From Rhizorhabdus wittichii RW1 (GTDB lineage Bacteria; Pseudomonadota; Alphaproteobacteria; Sphingomonadales; Sphingomonadaceae), in contig CP000699.1 in NCBI GenBank assembly GCA_000016765.1, forward strand, positions 62,001-126,000: a stretch of DNA of 64,000 bases, read 5' to 3'. Positions 35,623 through 44,864 of this stretch are shown here, one piece after another. The notes below the pieces were generated by a model. The model was given only the letters and a program-made list of their open reading frames with translations, did not search any database and was not told where the DNA came from. Within the stretch, counting starts at the first letter, position 1. Each line of letters begins with the position of its first letter. Position numbers and translations under genes: made by a program.

Positions 35623-36303
35623 ATGGCGGCACCCCGTTTCGAACATCCTTCCGCAGCGCCGCTGACGCTGCTGCTGCCCGACCTCGACGGCGGGGAGCCG
35701 GGCTATTGGCTGCGCCACTGGATCGACAGCCGGATCGACTGCCGGCTGGTCGACCTCGGCCAGGCGCGCCGTCCCGATCGCAACAGCCTCGTCACCCGCC
35801 TCGACCATGCGCTGCGCCGTCTCGACGCGCCGGTCATCCTCGTCGGCCATGGGGTGGGGGCGCTGACCATCGCCGCCTGGGCCGGGCTGATGAGCAGCGA
35901 GAGCGAGGCGGCGGTCGCCGGCGCGCTGCTGATCGCGCCGGGCGACCCCGCGGCGGCCGACGCCGATCCGCGCCTGAGCGATTTCGCGCCGCTGCCGTCG
36001 GAGGTCTTCTCCTTTCCGGCGCTGCTCGTCGCCAGCGACGACGATCCCGCGCTGTCGCCCGATCGCGCCTTCAGCCTGGCGCGCCAATGGGGCGCCGGCT
36101 TCGCCCGCTTCGGCGCCTGCGGCCATTTCGCGCCGGCCGACGGCCTCGGCTGGTGGCCCGAGGGCGAGGAGCTTCTCGATCGCTTCATCGACCTGGTCGA
36201 GCCGGGGCGTGTCCGGGCCCAGGCGCAGGACGGGCTCGACCGGCTCGCCCAAAGCCTGCCGCCGCGCGATCGCGGCTCCTCCTCTCCGCTGTTCCGTCCC
36301 TAG
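35623..36303 (+). CDS. RBBP9/YdeN-like alpha/beta-hydrolase fold protein lacking the nucleophile
   Basis: A 226-residue protein with the small alpha/beta hydrolase fold of the RBBP9 (DUF1234-type) family. The nucleophile elbow reads VGHGVGAL (74-81), with Gly77 where active members have Ser. The expected Asp (SDDDP, about 139-141) and His168 (GHFAPADGLG) remain. It is therefore probably non-hydrolytic, or uses other chemistry. GAGGAGGG precedes the ATG. It stands alone downstream of purC. Confidence 0.8.
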   Translation: MAAPRFEHPSAAPLTLLLPDLDGGEPGYWLRHWIDSRIDCRLVDLGQARRPDRNSLVTRLDHALRRLDAPVILVGHGVGALTIAAWAGLMSSESEAAVAGALLIAPGDPAAADADPRLSDFAPLPSEVFSFPALLVASDDDPALSPDRAFSLARQWGAGFARFGACGHFAPADGLGWWPEGEELLDRFIDLVEPGRVRAQAQDGLDRLAQSLPPRDRGSSSPLFRP

Positions 36304-36531
36304 AGGGCGGACGACCGGTTCCGCCCCAGGGCGGCTCGAGCGCCCCGTCCGTCCCAACTCCGGGGGACGGGCGGGGTTGCTTCCTTTCGCGGGCGTCCCA
36401 TCTCCCTTCGCGACCGGCGCGATGAAGCTGAACTGTCGAGCCGCCAAACTATTCCGATGTGGCATAGGGGCCGCCTGCGCTCTATGGGGTCCCCGACGTG
36501 GCCGAGAGACGGTTTTGAAAGGAAGTTTTTC

Positions 36532-37341
36532 ATGAGCAGCCGTACGGAAGCGGTGAAGATCGCCCCGAACGACGCCTTCAACATCCAGACGGTCCTCTGG
36601 GTGAAGCATTGGAACGAGCATCTGTTCAGCTTCGCGGTCGATCGTCCGGCGTCGCTGCGGTTCCGCTCGGGCGAATTCGTGATGATCGGCCTGCCGACCG
36701 AGGCGCGCCCGCTGCTGCGCGCCTATTCGATCGCCAGCCCCTCCTATTCGGACGAGCTGGAATTCCTGTCGATCGCGGTCGAGGACGGCCCGCTGACCTC
36801 GCGCCTGCGCCACATCATCGCGGGCGACGAGATCTATCTCGCCCGCAAGACCACCGGCACGCTGGTCGCCGACGCGCTGACCCCGGGCAAGCGGCTGTTC
36901 CTGCTCGCCACCGGCACCGGCCTCGCGCCCTTCCTGTCGGTGATGCGCGATCCCGACATCTATGAGCGGTACGAGCAGGTGGTCATCGTCCACAGCGTCC
37001 GCCACCTCAGCGACCTCGCCTTCCGCGACCTGCTGGAGAGCCGGCTGGCCGGCGACCCGCTGGTCGAGGAGGAGGCCGCCGCCAAGTTCCGCTACCTGCC
37101 GATCGTGACGCGCGAGCCTTTCCCGCGCCAGCAGCGCATCACCACGCTGATGGAGAATGGCGGCCTGTTCGACGGCATCGACGGCGAGCCGAAGCTCGAC
37201 CCGGCGACCGACCGCGTCATGATGTGCGGCAGCATGGACATGATCCGCGACTGCTCGGCGATCCTCGAGCGGCTCGGCTTCGAGGAAGGCTCGAACGCCA
37301 AGCCCGCCGATTTCGTCATCGAGAAGGCCTTCGTGGGCTGA
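36532..37341 (+). CDS. fpr: Ferredoxin/flavodoxin-NADP(H) reductase
   Basis: An FAD enzyme passing electrons between NADPH and ferredoxin or flavodoxin, often for oxidative-stress defence and Fe-S cluster supply. The FAD motif RAYSIASP and NADP motif ATGTGLAPFLS are clear, with MCGSMDMIRD and a C-terminal VEKAFVG-type end (here IEKAFVG). The 269 residues start at ATG 36532 (MSSRTEAV) behind AAAGGAAG. A 37-codon open frame (36422-36535) ends on this start as ATGA. Confidence 0.94.
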   Translation: MSSRTEAVKIAPNDAFNIQTVLWVKHWNEHLFSFAVDRPASLRFRSGEFVMIGLPTEARPLLRAYSIASPSYSDELEFLSIAVEDGPLTSRLRHIIAGDEIYLARKTTGTLVADALTPGKRLFLLATGTGLAPFLSVMRDPDIYERYEQVVIVHSVRHLSDLAFRDLLESRLAGDPLVEEEAAAKFRYLPIVTREPFPRQQRITTLMENGGLFDGIDGEPKLDPATDRVMMCGSMDMIRDCSAILERLGFEEGSNAKPADFVIEKAFVG

Positions 37342-37353
37342 TCAATTTTAACC

Positions 37354-37447
37354 GTCACCCCTGCGGAGGCAGGGGTCCATGTCTCTCGTCAGCCAGATGG
37401 CATCTGAGAAGAATACAGACATGGACCCCAGCCTTCGCTGGGGTGAC
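37354..37447. repeat. REP-like element, family A, subtype with CATGTCTCT core (copy 9)
   Basis: The left hairpin CCCCTGCGGAGGCAGGGG and the right hairpin CCCCAGCCTTCGCTGGGG differ in stem sequence but both pair fully. GTCAC marks the left boundary and GTGAC the right. The core AGCCAGATGGCATCTGAGAA is shared with copy 7. It lies between the convergent fpr and M61 genes. Confidence 0.93.
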
Positions 37448-37464
37448 GGTGTAAAGGGGGAGAC

Positions 37465-39393
37465 TTACCCCCTCGGCTTCAACAGCACGTCCAGCCATGC
37501 CGAACCGCCCTCGATCCGTTCCAGGCGCGGATAGCGGTTGCCGCCATAATAGGGGATGGCGACCGTCCGATACTGGTCGCCGCGCCGGACCAGCAGCTCG
37601 ATCGGCTTGCGCGTCGTCGTCGCGTCGTCGATCCGCTCGGCAAGCTTGGCGCCATCGAAGCTCTCGCCGTCCAGCGCGACGATGCTGTCGCTGTTGGTGA
37701 GGCCTGCGGCGAAGGCCGGGCCGTCCCAGATCACCTGTTCGATCCGGCGGTCGCCGCTATCGATCACGAGGCCCAGCGAATAGCTGAAGTCGGCGACCTT
37801 GCGCCGGCGCTCCTCGATCCGCCAGAAATTGGTCGGCTTGTTCGAATAGACCAGCCGGTATCCGCCCTTGGCGATCCAGTCGAGCGGCGCATGCGGGCGG
37901 GCCTGCTCGACCCGGTCGCGCAGGAAGCCCGCCCAGTCGTGGGCGGCGATGCCGTCGAGCGTCGCGACGACGTCGTCGAGCGTGTAGGTCAGCGTCCCCC
38001 AGTCGCCGTCGCGCATGCCGAAGAAGGCGCGCGCGAAATCGTCGAGCGAGCGCCGCCCGCCGGTCAGCGCGCGCAGCTGCATGTCGACGTCGAGCCAGAC
38101 GAGCATGCCCTCGTTGTAATAGTCCTCCGACCGCTGGAGGCTGGTCCAGGGCTGGGGCCGGCGCGCGGCGATGATCGGGTCGTTGGTGGTGTCGATCAGC
38201 GGGCGCCATTGCCGGCCCGGCCGCCCGTCGAGCTGCGCCGCCGCCATCGCCAGATAGGCGAGCGTGTCGTCGGGCGAGACGAGGCCCGATCGCGCCTGCA
38301 GCACATAGCCCCAATATTGGGTCTGCCCCTCATAGACCCACAGCAGCGAGTTGCGCATCGGCACGCTGTAGTCGGGGGTATAGAGATCGGCCCCGCGCCG
38401 GTACTTGCCGTTCCAGCTGTGGACATATTCGTGCGGCAGCAGGTTGTGCCGCGCGGTCTGTTCCTCCCAGCGGGTGAAATAGCCGGTGGCGACGCCATTC
38501 TCGCTCGACCGTTGATGTTCGAGGCCGATCCCGCCGAGCCGGTCGCTGATCGACAGCAGGAAGTCGTAATGGTCGTAATGCTGGGCGCCGAACAGCTTCA
38601 CCGCCTGGTCGACGAGGCGGCGATGCGCCTCGATCTGGGCGTCGCTCGCCTGCAACTCGTCGGGATGGTCGGCGGCGATGTTCAGGCGGACCTTGGGGCT
38701 GAGCTGGACCTGCCGGAAATAGCGGCCCGCCAGCAGCGGGCTGTCGACCAGCGTCTCGAAATTGACCGGCTGGAAGGCGACCGTCGCCGATCCCCTGGGG
38801 GAGGCGGGCTCCAGCGCCGTGCCATAGCCCCAGCCGGCGGGCAGCACCGCGCTGGGGGCGACCATGATCCGCCGGGTGAAATAGCCGGCCGGATAGAAGG
38901 CGGTCAGGTTCCATTGCAGGCTCAGCATGTCGCCGGTCATCACCACCCGGCCCTGCGAACTGCTGGTGGGCGAGACATAGTCGAACGACAGCGCGATCGA
39001 CCGGGCGCCCTCGGGCACGTCGACCTGGATCGCGTAGACGTCGACCGGGTCGCGCTTCCACGCCAGCGGCCGGCCGTTGGCGGTGATCGCGATGTTGGCG
39101 ATGTCGTCGATCGGCCCGCGCGGCGCATGGTTGCCCGGCAGCCATTGCGGATAGAGCAGATAGAGCCTGCCCGCGCCCGCGACCGGAATCTGCTCGCGGA
39201 TGCGGAAGACGCCGCGCGCCACGTCGGTCGCGTCGACGGTCAGCTCGATCGTGCCGGGATAGGCGATGTCGCGGGCGGCGGGAACCTGGCGCTCGATCGG
39301 CAGCGGCTGGGGCAGGCTGAGCTCGATGGCGGTGGCGGGAGCGGCCAGGGTCAGGGCCAGGAGGGAAAGCGGAAGCGAGGGGAAGCGGTGCAT
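37465..39393 (-). CDS. M61-family glycyl aminopeptidase with PDZ domain
   Basis: An exported metallopeptidase that removes N-terminal Gly or Ala. A signal peptide (about residues 1-22, ALTLAAPATA) is followed by a large beta domain. The zinc motif HEYVHSWNGKYRR has His321, Glu322 and His325, with Glu355 in VYEGQTQYWG. A PDZ domain covers about 535-620 (GLVIDSGDRRIEQVIWDGPA). The 642 residues match the family. It is likely periplasmic. It stands alone on the minus strand. Confidence 0.92.
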   Translation of the reverse strand: MHRFPSLPLSLLALTLAAPATAIELSLPQPLPIERQVPAARDIAYPGTIELTVDATDVARGVFRIREQIPVAGAGRLYLLYPQWLPGNHAPRGPIDDIANIAITANGRPLAWKRDPVDVYAIQVDVPEGARSIALSFDYVSPTSSSQGRVVMTGDMLSLQWNLTAFYPAGYFTRRIMVAPSAVLPAGWGYGTALEPASPRGSATVAFQPVNFETLVDSPLLAGRYFRQVQLSPKVRLNIAADHPDELQASDAQIEAHRRLVDQAVKLFGAQHYDHYDFLLSISDRLGGIGLEHQRSSENGVATGYFTRWEEQTARHNLLPHEYVHSWNGKYRRGADLYTPDYSVPMRNSLLWVYEGQTQYWGYVLQARSGLVSPDDTLAYLAMAAAQLDGRPGRQWRPLIDTTNDPIIAARRPQPWTSLQRSEDYYNEGMLVWLDVDMQLRALTGGRRSLDDFARAFFGMRDGDWGTLTYTLDDVVATLDGIAAHDWAGFLRDRVEQARPHAPLDWIAKGGYRLVYSNKPTNFWRIEERRRKVADFSYSLGLVIDSGDRRIEQVIWDGPAFAAGLTNSDSIVALDGESFDGAKLAERIDDATTTRKPIELLVRRGDQYRTVAIPYYGGNRYPRLERIEGGSAWLDVLLKPRG

Positions 39394-39450
39394 CGGCAGG
39401 CGGCATCCATTCTGGTTATCGACCCAGCATGCCGCCTTGCCGCGCGTTCG

Positions 39451-39627
39451 TCACCCCTTCCTCTGCGTCGGTCCGTTGCGGACCGGCCGGCGCCATTCGA
39501 CGCGGATGTCCTCGGTGGCCGGCCAGGCCTGATGTTCCGCCCACCAGCGGATCGCGCCGCCGATCCGTTCGCGCAACCCCATCGGGCGAGGGGTTGCCTG
39601 CTTCGTCCTTATCTGTGCCATCATCAT
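39451..39627 (-). CDS. Small Trp/Arg-rich protein, divergent from LysR regulator
   Basis: A 58-codon ORF with the sequence MMMAQIRTKQATPRPMGLRE at its start, then an amphipathic Trp/Arg-rich segment (RIGGAIRWWAEHQ, EWRRPVRNGP). A strong AAGGAGGAC site lies five bases before the first of three consecutive ATGs (39627, 39624, 39621). Its start is 91 bases from the divergent LysR gene, which suggests regulation by it. I do not recognise the family. The short length means chance cannot be excluded. Confidence 0.55.
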   Translation of the reverse strand: MMMAQIRTKQATPRPMGLRERIGGAIRWWAEHQAWPATEDIRVEWRRPVRNGPTQRKG

Positions 39628-39691
39628 GTCCTCCTTGGTGACGGCCTTTCAAATATGCCTGTTCCTTGTCCGGCGCCAATCGGTTATCGAT

Positions 39692-39708
39692 CCTCCTAGA
39701 TAAGGAGG
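39692..39708 (+). promoter_or_regulatory. Hairpin sequestering the LysR Shine-Dalgarno sequence
   Basis: CCTCCT (39692-39697) and AGGAGG (39703-39708) form a 6-bp GC-rich stem with loop AGATA. The right strand is the ribosome-binding site of the LysR gene, ten bases before its ATG. Folding would hide the site. Confidence 0.6.
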
Positions 39709-39718
39709 GTTTATCATC

Positions 39719-40603
39719 ATGGCCCGACAGATCCCGCCGCTCAGCGCGGTGCGCGTGTTCGAGGCTGCGGCCCGGCACCTCAACTTCACCCGCGCCGCCG
39801 AGGAACTGGCGATGACCCAGGCGGCGGTCAGCTACCAGATACGGATGATCGAGGATCGGCTGGGCACGCCGCTGTTCGTGCGCAGCGGCCGGCGCGTCTC
39901 GCTCAGCCCGGCGGGGCAGCGGCTGGCGCCGGCCGTCACCGCTGCGTTCGACCGGCTCGACGAGGCCTTCGCCAAGGTCCGTCTCGCCGAAAGCGGGGTG
40001 CTGACGATCAGCGCCGCGCCCGGCATCGCCGCGGGCTGGCTCGGCCCGCGCCTCGCCCGCTTCCAGCTCGCCAAGCCGGATATCGCGGTGCGGCTGCTCG
40101 CCAGCCACGAGCTGGTCGACTTCGCCCGCGACGAGGTCGACGTCGGCATCCGCATCGGCCAGGGCGAGTGGCCGGGGCTGCGCGCGATCGAGATGTTCGG
40201 CGCCGAGTTCACGCCGATGTGCAGCCCGGCCTATATCGATCGGATGGGGCCGTTCACCGATCCGGCCCAGCTTCTCGACACGCTGCGGATGAACTCTGAC
40301 GACGTCTGGTGGCGGGCGTGGTTCGCGGAGGTCGGCGTCGCCGTCCCCGACGATCTCGACCGTGGGTCGATCCACGTCGACTCGCAGGTGATCGAGGGCA
40401 TGGCGGCGACGGCCGGGGAGGGGGTGGCGATGCTGACGCCGCGCTTCTGGCCGTTCGAGCTCGCGACCGGGCGGCTCGTCCAGCTCTTCCCCCATGTCGG
40501 CGACGGCGGCAGCTTCTGGCTGGTCTATCCCGAGCATCGCCACGGCTCGTCCAAGGTGAAGGCCTTTCGCGAGTGGCTGATGGCCGAAGTGCGGGCATCC
40601 TAG
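39719..40603 (+). CDS. LysR-family transcriptional regulator, GcvA-like
   Basis: A 294-residue activator/repressor. The winged helix-turn-helix (SAVRVFEAAARHLNFTRAAEELAMTQAAVSYQIR in shorter form at about residues 7-40) precedes the periplasmic-binding-like effector domain. The opening PPLSAVRVFEAAARHLNFTRA is typical of the GcvA/AmpR branch. A strong AAGGAGGG site precedes the ATG, but inside a hairpin. The divergent small ORF is its likely neighbour target. Its stop codon forms the edge of a family B repeat. Confidence 0.92.
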   Translation: MARQIPPLSAVRVFEAAARHLNFTRAAEELAMTQAAVSYQIRMIEDRLGTPLFVRSGRRVSLSPAGQRLAPAVTAAFDRLDEAFAKVRLAESGVLTISAAPGIAAGWLGPRLARFQLAKPDIAVRLLASHELVDFARDEVDVGIRIGQGEWPGLRAIEMFGAEFTPMCSPAYIDRMGPFTDPAQLLDTLRMNSDDVWWRAWFAEVGVAVPDDLDRGSIHVDSQVIEGMAATAGEGVAMLTPRFWPFELATGRLVQLFPHVGDGGSFWLVYPEHRHGSSKVKAFREWLMAEVRAS

Positions 40604-40722
40604 ATCCTCCCCATCGCAGATGGGGAGGGGGACCATCCGCAGGATGGTGGAGGGGCAGGGGTCGCAAGACCCCTCCACCGGCTTCGCCGGTCCCCCTCCC
40701 CATGCGATGCATGGGGAGGATC
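40603..40722. repeat. REP-like element, family B (copy 2)
   Basis: GATCCTCCCCAT (40603-40614) and ATGGGGAGGATC (40711-40722) are perfect inverted ends enclosing hairpins such as ACCATCCGCAGGATGGT and GGGTCGCAAGACCC. It starts at the G of the LysR stop codon and ends 44 bases before parC. Confidence 0.93.
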
Positions 40723-40766
40723 AAGAAGGCTTCCCCGCCACCGCCTTTTCCCGCTAGAGCTTGTCC

Positions 40767-43019
40767 ATGACCGATATCGCCGAGCTGCCCGAAGACAGCG
40801 TCCGCAACACCCCCTTCGACAGCGCCCTGTCCGATCGCTATCTCGTCTACGCCCTGTCGACGATCACGGCGCGCTCGCTGCCCGACGTGCGCGACGGGCT
40901 GAAGCCGGTGCACCGGCGCTTGCTCTGGGCGATGCGGCTGCTGCGGCTCGATCCGGCGTCGGGCTACAAGAAATGCGCCCGCGTCGTCGGCGACGTGATC
41001 GGCAAATATCACCCGCATGGCGACCAGTCGGTCTATGACGCGATGGTCCGCCTCGCCCAGACCTTCTCGCTGCGCTACCCGCTGGTCGACGGGCAGGGCA
41101 ATTTCGGCAATGTCGACGGCGATAACGCCGCGGCGATGCGCTATACCGAGGCGCGGCTGACCGCGGCGGCGGGCGAGCTGATGGCCGGCCTCGACGAGGG
41201 CACGGTCGATTTCCGCCCCACCTACAATGGCGAGGAGGAGGAGCCGGAGATATTCCCCGGCCTGTTCCCGAACCTGCTCGCCAACGGCGCCAGCGGCATC
41301 GCCGTCGGCATGGCGACCTCGATCCCGCCGCACAATGTCGCCGAGCTGATCGACGCCGCGGTGCTGCTGATCGACAAGCCCGAGGCCGAGACCGCCGAGC
41401 TGCTCGACCATGTGAAGGGCCCCGATTTCCCGACCGGCGGCGTGCTGGTCGACAGCCCGGCGACGATCGCCGAGGCCTATGCGACGGGGCGCGGCGCCTT
41501 CCGCGTCCGCGCGAAGATCGAGAAGGTCGACGAGAAGGGCGGCGGCTGGCACCTGGTGGTCAGCCAGATCCCCTATCAGGTCCAGAAGTCGAAGCTGATC
41601 GAGCAGATCGCCGAGCTGATCAACGACAAGAAGCTGCCGATCCTCGCCGATGTCCGCGACGAGAGCGACGAGGAGATCCGCATCGTCCTCGAACCGCGCA
41701 GCCGCACGGTCGACGCCGACATGCTGATGGAGAGCCTGTTCCGGCTGACCGAGCTGGAGGTCCGTGTCTCGCTCAACCTCAACGTCCTCGACGACACGCG
41801 CACGCCGCTGGTGATGAGCCTCAAGCAGGCGCTCGCCGCCTGGCTCAAGCACCAGTTCGAGGTGCTGATCCGCCGCTCGCAGCACCGGCTCGCCAAGATC
41901 GCCGACCGGATCGAGCTGCTCGACGGCTATCTGATCGTCTATCTCAACCTCGACCGGGTCATCCAGATCATCCGCGAGGAGGACGAGCCTAAGCCGGTGA
42001 TGATGGCCGAGTTCGGGCTGACCGACCGCCAGGCCGAGGCGATCCTCAACATGCGCCTGCGCAGCCTGCGCCGGCTGGAGGAGATGGAGCTCACCCGGGA
42101 GCGCGCGACGCTCGACGCCGAGGGCAAGGAGCTAGAGGCGCTGATCGCCAGCCCGGCGCGGCAGCGCACCCGAATGAAGCGCGACCTCGCCGCGCTGCGC
42201 GAGCGCTACGGCCCCGAGACCGCGCTCGGCGCGCGCCGCACCCTGCTGTCCGAGGCCGCGCCGGCGCGCGAGATCCCGCTGGAGGCGATGGTCGAGCGCG
42301 AGCCGGTGACGGTGATCCTGTCGCAGCGCGGCTGGATTCGCGCGATGAAGGGCCATCTCGACGAGGCGGCGCAGGCGGCGGTCAAGTTCAAGGAGGGCGA
42401 CGGCCCGGCCCACGCGATCCGCGCCCAGACCACCGACCGCATCCTGCTGGCGACCGACCAGGGCCGCTTCTACACCCTGCCGGCGGACAAGCTGCCCGGC
42501 GGCCGCGGCTTCGGCGAGCCGGTGCGGCTGTTCGCCGACATCGACGCCGACGCGCGGGTGGCGGCGCTGCTGGCGGCGAAGCCGGGCGCCGAGCTGCTGC
42601 TCGCCTCGGGCGACGGCAAGGGCTTCGTCGTCGACATGGCCGACGTCACCGCCGAGACGCGCAAGGGCAAGCAGGTCGTCAACCTGCGCGAGGGCGGGCG
42701 GCTCAAGGTCGTCCATCCGGTCGCGCCGACCGACGACTATGTCGCCGCGATCGGCGACAACCGGAAGATGGTGATCTTCCCGCTCGGCGAGCTGCCGCGC
42801 ATGGCGCGCGGCCAGGGCGTCACCATCCAGCGCTACAAGGACGGCGGCCTGTCCGACGCGATCAGCTTCAGGCTCGACGACGGGTTGAGCTGGACGATGG
42901 GCGGGGATACCGGGCGGACCCGGACCGAGGCCGACCTTACCCCGTGGCGCGCGGCGCGCGGCGCGGCGGGACGGATGCCGCCGGTCGGCTTCCCCCGCGA
43001 CAACCGGTTTCGGGGATAG
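40767..43019 (+). CDS. parC: DNA topoisomerase IV subunit A
   Basis: The cleavage subunit of the decatenating type II topoisomerase. The catalytic Tyr126 ([10 protein letters not shown]) and the HPHGD segment (82-86) are present, and no canonical GyrA box is seen in the C-terminal pinwheel; both favour ParC. The 750 residues match alphaproteobacterial ParC. The residue after HPHGD is Gln87, where E. coli ParC has the quinolone-contact Ser80; Asp91 matches the acidic partner. ATG 40767 ([10 protein letters not shown]) is preferred to TTG 40761. Confidence 0.95.
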   Translation: MTDIAELPEDSVRNTPFDSALSDRYLVYALSTITARSLPDVRDGLKPVHRRLLWAMRLLRLDPASGYKKCARVVGDVIGKYHPHGDQSVYDAMVRLAQTFSLRYPLVDGQGNFGNVDGDNAAAMRYTEARLTAAAGELMAGLDEGTVDFRPTYNGEEEEPEIFPGLFPNLLANGASGIAVGMATSIPPHNVAELIDAAVLLIDKPEAETAELLDHVKGPDFPTGGVLVDSPATIAEAYATGRGAFRVRAKIEKVDEKGGGWHLVVSQIPYQVQKSKLIEQIAELINDKKLPILADVRDESDEEIRIVLEPRSRTVDADMLMESLFRLTELEVRVSLNLNVLDDTRTPLVMSLKQALAAWLKHQFEVLIRRSQHRLAKIADRIELLDGYLIVYLNLDRVIQIIREEDEPKPVMMAEFGLTDRQAEAILNMRLRSLRRLEEMELTRERATLDAEGKELEALIASPARQRTRMKRDLAALRERYGPETALGARRTLLSEAAPAREIPLEAMVEREPVTVILSQRGWIRAMKGHLDEAAQAAVKFKEGDGPAHAIRAQTTDRILLATDQGRFYTLPADKLPGGRGFGEPVRLFADIDADARVAALLAAKPGAELLLASGDGKGFVVDMADVTAETRKGKQVVNLREGGRLKVVHPVAPTDDYVAAIGDNRKMVIFPLGELPRMARGQGVTIQRYKDGGLSDAISFRLDDGLSWTMGGDTGRTRTEADLTPWRAARGAAGRMPPVGFPRDNRFRG

Positions 43020-43079
43020 CGGCGGGAGCTATCCCGTAGAAACAGAGCATTAACCCTGTGCTGCTAATGCCGTTCGACC

Positions 43080-44864
43080 ATGCGGGCGGCGAAAACCCAT
43101 ATCATGTCTACATCCGATCGGGTCGGCAGCGATCCCTCATTGCCCGTGCACAAGCTCCCCGCCGCGCTCCAGGAACTGCTCGACACGCCGCGCTCGGCCG
43201 CGCAGCAGGAGTTCATCGACACCCTGCCGATCGCGATCGCGCTGGTCTGCCTGGTCGATCGGAAACCGGCGATATTGGCGCGAAACCGCGCCTTCCTGCA
43301 GCTCGCCGACCGTCATAGCAGCCGCCGCGAGATCGATCCGGGCCGCGACCTGTGCGTCGGCATCGCCCTGCCGCTGCTCCCCGAGATCGAGGATTTCCTG
43401 AACGGCGACGAGAGCGACCGGTCGTTCGACATGCAGGAGGGCGACGGCATCAGCGGACGCCATTTCGCGGTCCGCCTGTCGCGCCTGTCGGGCGGCGAAT
43501 CACCCGTGCCGCGCTGCATATTGTCGCTGATCGACCGCACCCAGCAGGTCGAGGGCGAACGCTCGCTGCGCACCCAGATGCTGCGCGACAGCCTGACCGG
43601 CTTGCCCAACCGCGCGGCCTTCGCCGAGCAGGCCGAGCATGCGATGCTCAACTATGCGGCCGAGGGGCGCCAGTTCGCGGTGCTGCTGATCGACCTCACC
43701 CGCTTCAGCCGGGTCAATGAGGGGGTCGGCTCCCTGGCCGGCGACGAACTGATCATCACCGTCGCGCGCCGCCTGGTCTCGGCGCTGCGCGCGGGCGACG
43801 TGCTGGCGCGGCTGGCCGGCGACGAATTCGCGGTGCTGCTCGGCGTCGCCGACGATCCGTCGGAGGCGATCGCGGCCGCGCGCCGCATGCAGGCCTGCCT
43901 CGCCACGCCGATCCGGCTCGGCGATCTCGAGATCAAGATCGACTGCGCGGTCGGGGTGGCGATGATGGCGCCCGCGATCGACGATGCCGAAGACCTGATC
44001 CGCAACGCCCAGATCGCGATGAAGCGCGCCAAGCAGTCGGGTCATGCCGAACTCTACCAGGCCGGCGACAGCGTCACCGCGCGCCAGCGCTTCAGCCTGG
44101 AGACCGAGCTGCGCCGCGCGATCGAGCGCGACCAGCTCCATCTCGCCTTCCAGCCGCTGATCGAGCTGTCGACCGGCCGGGTGATCGGCTTCGAGGCGCT
44201 CGCCCGCTGGGACCATCCCGAAAAGGGCGCGATCTCCCCGGTCGACTTCATCCCGGTCGCCGAGGAGTCGGGGCTGATCGTCGCGCTCGGCCGCTGGGCA
44301 TTGCGCGCCGCCACCCGCACCCTCGCCGAATGGGACCGCCGGGCGGGCGCGCCGCTGCCGGTCCATATGGCGGTCAACGTCTCGGCGGTGCAGTTCCAGC
44401 GCGACGACGTCGTCTCGGCGATCAAGGCCGCGCTGACCGAGAGCGGCATCGCCGGCAGCCGGCTCAAGATCGAGCTGACCGAAAGCTGCATCGTCACCGA
44501 TCCGGACGGCATCGCCCGGGTGCTGCGCGCGATCCACGGCCTCGACGTCACCATCGCGATGGACGATTTCGGCACCGGCTATTCGAGCCTCACCTATCTG
44601 CAGCGGCTGCCGATCGACGTGCTGAAGATCGACCGCAGCTTCGTCGCGCCGATGCTCCATGACCGCGACTCGGTCGCGATCGTCCGCGCCATCCTCGGCC
44701 TCGCCTCGGCGCTGGGCATGGCGACGACCGCCGAGGGCGTCGAATCGGAAGCGCTGATCGAGACGCTGATCGGGCTCGGCTGCGACATCGCCCAGGGCTA
44801 TTATTTCGCCCGGCCGCTGCCGTCGGACGAGGCCTTCGCCTATCTGCGGTCGCGTCCGGCCTGA
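43080..44864 (+). CDS. PAS-like/GGDEF/EAL cyclic-di-GMP signalling protein
   Basis: A 594-residue cytoplasmic protein. A PAS-like region (about 45-160) precedes a GGDEF domain (165-325) and an EAL domain (340-590). The GGDEF signature reads AGDEF (246-250), and the usual IND..GH region is VNEGVGS, so cyclase activity is doubtful. The EAL motif GFEALARW (370-377) and DDFGTGYSS (495-503) are intact, favouring c-di-GMP phosphodiesterase activity. Neither ATG 43080 nor ATG 43104 has a good ribosome site. The 3' end overlaps the converging cca gene by 25 bases. Confidence 0.92.
   Translation: MRAAKTHIMSTSDRVGSDPSLPVHKLPAALQELLDTPRSAAQQEFIDTLPIAIALVCLVDRKPAILARNRAFLQLADRHSSRREIDPGRDLCVGIALPLLPEIEDFLNGDESDRSFDMQEGDGISGRHFAVRLSRLSGGESPVPRCILSLIDRTQQVEGERSLRTQMLRDSLTGLPNRAAFAEQAEHAMLNYAAEGRQFAVLLIDLTRFSRVNEGVGSLAGDELIITVARRLVSALRAGDVLARLAGDEFAVLLGVADDPSEAIAAARRMQACLATPIRLGDLEIKIDCAVGVAMMAPAIDDAEDLIRNAQIAMKRAKQSGHAELYQAGDSVTARQRFSLETELRRAIERDQLHLAFQPLIELSTGRVIGFEALARWDHPEKGAISPVDFIPVAEESGLIVALGRWALRAATRTLAEWDRRAGAPLPVHMAVNVSAVQFQRDDVVSAIKAALTESGIAGSRLKIELTESCIVTDPDGIARVLRAIHGLDVTIAMDDFGTGYSSLTYLQRLPIDVLKIDRSFVAPMLHDRDSVAIVRAILGLASALGMATTAEGVESEALIETLIGLGCDIAQGYYFARPLPSDEAFAYLRSRPA

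Noticed and set aside
36304-36421. GC-rich hairpins between the hydrolase and fpr as a structured RNA
   Set aside because: Several imperfect stems are possible but no known riboswitch or sRNA core can be recognised.
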